Assembly: GCA_009784995.1 (NCBI GenBank)
Contig: WQXE01000072.1
Coordinates: 1 to 9,857 of the forward strand
Reading direction: 5' to 3'
Source: Treponema sp.
Lineage (GTDB): Bacteria > Spirochaetota > Spirochaetia > Treponematales > Breznakiellaceae
DNA: 9,857 nt
The translations under genes and the position numbers were made by a program. The notes beneath the pieces were generated by a model. It searched no databases. It saw only the letters and a list, made by a program, of their open reading frames with translations, and was not told the origin of the DNA. Of the stretch, positions 6,642 through 9,857 are shown piece by piece (position 1 is the stretch's first letter; each line of letters opens with the position of its first letter).

Positions 6642-7232
6642 ATGCCGCGGGCATTAACGGAACAGGAAAAGTGCAGGCTTTGTAAAAGGCTTTTGGAAAA
6701 AGGAAAAGCTATCGTTCTTTCGCAGGGTATAAAAAAGGTAAGTGTCGACGATATCGCCAAAGCCGCCGGAATGGCTAAGGGGTCGTTTTATCAGCACTTT
6801 GAGTCAAAGGAAGTTTTTTTGTACGAGCTTATCGAGGATATCCACATGCAGATTTTTGAACAAGCGCGGCAGATGATTCAAGGCGGAGGAAATAATTTGC
6901 AAGCGAATACCCGTACTTTTTTGATGAATCTTTTTCACATGCCGCAGATGGTTTTTTTTAGTAAAAATTATCACGAGATAAACGAGCTTTTTGAATCAAT
7001 GCCGGAAAAAGAAGCGCTGTCCGCTCAGCAAATGGAAAAGGATATGTTCGAAAAACTTTTAGTTATGGCAGGGCTCGATACGCAAAAAGTAAAACCGGGC
7101 GTTGTCAGTAATTATGTTCACGCTCTTTATTTGATTATGGGCAGCGAACTTATGATCGAAGATGATTTAGCAGAAACTTTTGAACATATAATGGACAATT
7201 TGATTTTCTACATTTTTGGAGGAGAAAAATGA
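6642..7232 (+). CDS. TetR/AcrR-family transcriptional regulator
   Basis: The 196-residue protein has the family's normal size. The N-terminal helix-turn-helix covers about residues 33-53 (VSVDDIAKAAGMAKGSFYQHF), with the typical GSFYQHFxSKExL continuation into helix 4. The rest (about 60-196) is an all-helical ligand-binding and dimerisation domain that varies too much to name a ligand. AGGAG (6630-6634), 7 bases before the ATG, fixes the start. The stop overlaps the next start as ATGA (7229-7232), so the regulator is translationally coupled to the EFR1 gene. It probably represses its own operon through the inverted repeat at 6603-6624 and is released by a small molecule, perhaps one that the ABC transporter handles. 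Confidence 0.93.
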   Translation: MPRALTEQEKCRLCKRLLEKGKAIVLSQGIKKVSVDDIAKAAGMAKGSFYQHFESKEVFLYELIEDIHMQIFEQARQMIQGGGNNLQANTRTFLMNLFHMPQMVFFSKNYHEINELFESMPEKEALSAQQMEKDMFEKLLVMAGLDTQKVKPGVVSNYVHALYLIMGSELMIEDDLAETFEHIMDNLIFYIFGGEK

Positions 7233-8011
7233 TAATTTTTTATTTTTCAGGAACAGGTAATTCTAAATATATAGCCGAACTTTTTTGCCAAATAATGGAA
7301 GTAGGCGGTTATACCAACACCAAATGTTTTTCTATCGAGGAAAACATCGATTTTGAAAGTTTGATAGATACCGAAGAAACCATCGGTTTTTGCTATCCGA
7401 TATTTTTTTCTAGAGCGCCAAAAATTATGCGGGAATTTGTAACAAGGCACATGGAAAAACTTAAAAATAAAAAGTTGATTATTTTTTGCACTCAAATGAT
7501 TTTATCCGGCGACGGCGCAAGAGCGTTAACCTATATCTTTCCAAAAAAGGATCGCCGTTTTTTAAATGTGATATACACTGAACATTTTTTTATGCCAAAT
7601 AATGTTACTGACTTACTCATTCTTCCTGTAGAAAGCGGAAAAAGTTTGCGAAAATACATTGTCAAATCCGAAAAGAAAATGCAAAAGGTTTGCCGTAATA
7701 TAAAAAACGGAAAAATAAAAAAAAGAGGGTTTAATGTATTTTCTCAACTTTTGGGATTATTGCAGGCTGTTTTTGTAAAGTCGATGGAAAGAAAAGCGCA
7801 CGATTGGCTTAAGATTAACGGCGATTGTAGTTTATGCGGAAAATGTGTTTCTGTTTGTCCAACAAAAAATCTTGTGTGTGAAAACCAAAAGATTATACCC
7901 AAATACAATTGTACTCTTTGTTACCGCTGTATTAACGAATGTCCGCAAAAAGCGATAACTTTTATTTTTAATGGAAAGGTGAAAAAACAATATAAATGGA
8001 GTGAAACATGA
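7229..8011 (+). CDS. EFR1-type flavodoxin/2x[4Fe-4S] ferredoxin fusion protein
   Basis: The 260-residue protein has two parts. Residues 1 to about 160 are a flavodoxin-like domain; the FMN phosphate loop FSGTGNS is at 6-12, right after the first beta strand. Residues 198-240 carry a bacterial two-cluster ferredoxin: C200-x2-C203-x2-C206-x3-C210-P and C228-x2-C231-x2-C234-x3-C238-P, all eight ligands intact. This is the layout of the family called EFR1 ferrodoxin; its partners and substrate are not established. It likely carries electrons in the cytosol, as there is no signal peptide. A strong GGAGGAG site (7218-7224) inside the end of the TetR gene precedes the ATG by 4 bases. It overlaps its neighbours on both sides by 4 bases (ATGA). 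The coding sequence looks more AT-rich than clpB. Confidence 0.88.
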   Translation: MIIFYFSGTGNSKYIAELFCQIMEVGGYTNTKCFSIEENIDFESLIDTEETIGFCYPIFFSRAPKIMREFVTRHMEKLKNKKLIIFCTQMILSGDGARALTYIFPKKDRRFLNVIYTEHFFMPNNVTDLLILPVESGKSLRKYIVKSEKKMQKVCRNIKNGKIKKRGFNVFSQLLGLLQAVFVKSMERKAHDWLKINGDCSLCGKCVSVCPTKNLVCENQKIIPKYNCTLCYRCINECPQKAITFIFNGKVKKQYKWSET

Positions 8012-8712
8012 ATTTATTTACAATTTCTGATTTGTCAAAAGAATACGGCGATGGCAGCGCAAAAGTTATTGCATTAAAAAACATTAACTTGACCATACCG
8101 CAAGGAAAGTTTATCGCCATTTTAGGAGCAAGCGGCTCTGGTAAATCTACACTGCTTAACATGCTCGGCTGTATGGATACTCCTACTTCCGGAAAAATTC
8201 TTTTCCATGATACAAACATCACTTCTTTTAACAAAGCTCAAATGACAAACTTTCGCGCGGAACATATCGGTTTTGTGTTTCAAAGTTACAATTTGCTGCC
8301 GGATTTAACCGCCACAGAAAACGTAGAGTTTTCTACAGAGCTTGCAGGTCTTTCACGCAAAGAAGCGCAAAACGCTCTTGGATTGGTTGGATTATCAGAT
8401 CGCATTAACCATTACCCTGCAGAGCTTTCTGGCGGAGAGCAGCAGAGAGTTTCCATCGCGAGGGCAATCGCGAAAAACCCTGAAGTTTTGTTATGCGACG
8501 AGCCAACAGGAGCATTAGATTTTAATACAGGTATCATGGTATTGGAAGTGTTAAAGCAAATCCACAAGGAAAGAAAAACTTCTGTTCTTTTAATTACGCA
8601 CAATCAGGAAATTGCAAAAATGGCGGATGTGGTTATTTCTTTAGGAAGCGGAGAAATACAAAACATAACTGAAAACGAATCTCCGTTATCTGCTTCGGAG
8701 TTAACATGGTAA
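8008..8712 (+). CDS. ABC transporter ATP-binding protein, MacB/LolD-like
   Basis: The 234-residue protein is a single complete nucleotide-binding domain. It shows Walker A GASGSGKST (40-48), Q-loop Gln92 (FVFQSYNLLP), signature LSGGEQQR (140-147), Walker B LLCDEP (161-166), D-loop GALD (168-171) and H-loop His198 (ITHNQ). The sequence style places it with the LolD/MacB/FtsE type that energises FtsX-like permeases (mechanotransmission or lipid/peptide/drug export). The start overlaps the EFR1 stop as ATGA; GGAG (7998-8001) lies 6 bases upstream of it. The permease gene begins 7 bases before its stop. Two copies would be expected to bind a permease dimer at the inner face of the membrane. The substrate is unknown. 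Confidence 0.95.
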   Translation: MNLFTISDLSKEYGDGSAKVIALKNINLTIPQGKFIAILGASGSGKSTLLNMLGCMDTPTSGKILFHDTNITSFNKAQMTNFRAEHIGFVFQSYNLLPDLTATENVEFSTELAGLSRKEAQNALGLVGLSDRINHYPAELSGGEQQRVSIARAIAKNPEVLLCDEPTGALDFNTGIMVLEVLKQIHKERKTSVLLITHNQEIAKMADVVISLGSGEIQNITENESPLSASELTW

Positions 8713-9857
8713 ACACAAATTTTCGCCTTGTTCAACGAAAAATAAAAAGACATATTCCGCAGCTTTTGGGGCTTGTTTTGCTCCTTATCGTTGGCGTTTG
8801 CTTTTTTATCACGCTTTTTACTATAGTACTTAGATTTGAGGAAACAGCAGAACAGTATTTTATCGATAATTCTTACGCCGACATAACTTTTTACGGAACG
8901 TTCAACGAAGAAGATGTAAAAGAGCTTTCTAATCTTGACGGCGTTTTGTCGGCGCAAGGGCGGACAGTCAGAGATTTCCGCGAAGGTGGCAGGTATGCTA
9001 TTTTTTCTACCGTCAGAAATGAGTGTATTTATCGCGCGATTACATTAACAGATATTAATATCCCATACATATATGAAGGAAGAATGCCAACAAACGAAAC
9101 TGAATGTATATTGTTAAGGCGAAACGCAAGAGCTTTGGGGTTTTCTATCGGTGACAAGTTAAGGCTTGGAGGTAAACTTCTAACAATAACCGGTCTTGCC
9201 GCCTCTCCTGAATATATTTACATGGTGCAAAATGAACGTACAATGATGGCACAACCGGATAGATTCGCTGTTGTATTTGTAACAAATGATTTTTTTGAAG
9301 ATGAAAATAGCGAGGTTTTGCAAGATGAATGGCAGCAAAGTTTTAACGAAATTGTCGTATTAACAGACAGAAGCATTTCTGTCTCGGAAGCTTCACAGGT
9401 TATAGGAGCGTTCAGAACTGAACTGCAAAAAGATCAAATTAATCATTACCTTTACCGTAATGATTTAGATGAAATACGTTCGTTTGCCTACATTTTCCCG
9501 CTTGTTTTCGCAGTGTTAATCGCTGTTGTTATTTATGTTATGCTCTCTCGTACAATTCAAAAAGACAGAAAACAAATCGGTACAATGAAAGCTCTTGGTC
9601 TTTCTGACAAAAAAATCATCGGCATTTATCTTTGGCAGTTTTGTATTGCAGCATTTGTTGGCGCTCTTTTGGGATGCGCCGCTGCGGTAATTGTTACTGA
9701 CAGCATCATCGGGATTTTTTCCTCGATGTTTGAAGTGCCAACACTTAAGTTTGTCTTTTATCCAAACCTTTGGTTTTTTGCGCTTTTTGTTTCTGTTTTA
9801 TTGTGTGTTGTTTCTGGTTTAATTTCATTGTTTCCGATACTACCTCTTTTGCCCGCA
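8706..9857 (+). CDS. FtsX-like ABC transporter permease, 3' truncated by window
   Basis: From the ATG at 8706 the frame stays open for 384 codons to the window edge. GGAG (8697-8700) lies 5 bases before the start, and the first 7 bases overlap the ATPase gene. A basic N-terminus (RKIKRH) leads into membrane segment 1 (about 18-42). A large extracytoplasmic domain follows (about 45-255, MacB-like periplasmic fold), then segments at about 261-281, 305-332 and 355-378. Between segments 2 and 3 lies IGTMKALGLSDKKIIGIYL (291-309), the typical FtsX-family cytoplasmic coupling stretch. This completes one FtsX unit, and the frame goes on with SLFPILPLLPA. The full protein is therefore probably of the long type with a second FtsX domain, which cannot be seen here. 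It is the membrane partner of the ATPase at 8008-8712. Confidence 0.92.
   Translation, partial: MVNTNFRLVQRKIKRHIPQLLGLVLLLIVGVCFFITLFTIVLRFEETAEQYFIDNSYADITFYGTFNEEDVKELSNLDGVLSAQGRTVRDFREGGRYAIFSTVRNECIYRAITLTDINIPYIYEGRMPTNETECILLRRNARALGFSIGDKLRLGGKLLTITGLAASPEYIYMVQNERTMMAQPDRFAVVFVTNDFFEDENSEVLQDEWQQSFNEIVVLTDRSISVSEASQVIGAFRTELQKDQINHYLYRNDLDEIRSFAYIFPLVFAVLIAVVIYVMLSRTIQKDRKQIGTMKALGLSDKKIIGIYLWQFCIAAFVGALLGCAAAVIVTDSIIGIFSSMFEVPTLKFVFYPNLWFFALFVSVLLCVVSGLISLFPILPLLPA

Noticed and set aside
8604..8957. 117-codon minus-strand frame over the ATPase/permease junction
   Set aside because: It lies opposite two well-supported genes, is low-complexity and Lys-rich in part, and has no family resemblance.

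Overview
The window is a gene-dense, moderately AT-rich bacterial chromosome segment. The best guess for the source is a spirochaete close to Treponema. That rests on the style of the ClpB protein, on a hybrid sensor kinase ending in receiver, Hpt and an extra helical domain, on a Sel1-repeat protein beside a CofE-like ligase, and on a TetR / flavodoxin-ferredoxin / ABC operon of a kind also common in Clostridia. No rRNA or marker gene is present, so this assignment is inference. No tRNA, CRISPR array, insertion sequence or phage gene was seen.

Layout. Positions 3-803 (+) hold the 3' end of a hybrid histidine kinase. It runs head-on into, and overlaps by 46 bases, a minus-strand cluster read right to left: a CofE-like ligase (3729-2548), a cytosolic Sel1-repeat protein (2524-1799) and a GMP synthase ATP-pyrophosphatase subunit without its glutaminase half (1771-758). 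Gaps of 23 and 27 bases suggest one operon. A 192-base spacer with a possible 36-residue ORF separates this cluster from clpB (6528-3922, minus), a complete two-ring AAA+ disaggregase.

Divergently from clpB, across a 113-base promoter region, a tightly packed plus-strand operon begins: a TetR-family regulator (6642-7232), an EFR1-type flavodoxin/2x[4Fe-4S] protein (7229-8011), a MacB/LolD-type ABC ATPase (8008-8712) and an FtsX-like permease (8706 to the window end, incomplete). Each gene overlaps the next by 4 to 7 bases. A good sigma70-type promoter (TTGACT-17-TATATT) overlaps a GACCAA...TTGGTC inverted repeat, which points to repression by the TetR protein itself.

How the parts fit. The right-hand operon is the only clear accessory system: a repressor-controlled ABC transporter made together with a redox protein. 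Its ligand and the electron partner cannot be read from the sequence. The remaining genes are housekeeping (purine synthesis, protein disaggregation), signalling, or of uncertain role (the CofE-like protein, the Sel1 protein). clpB and the cofE-like gene lack visible Shine-Dalgarno sequences and have promoter-like elements very close to their start codons, unlike the other complete genes.
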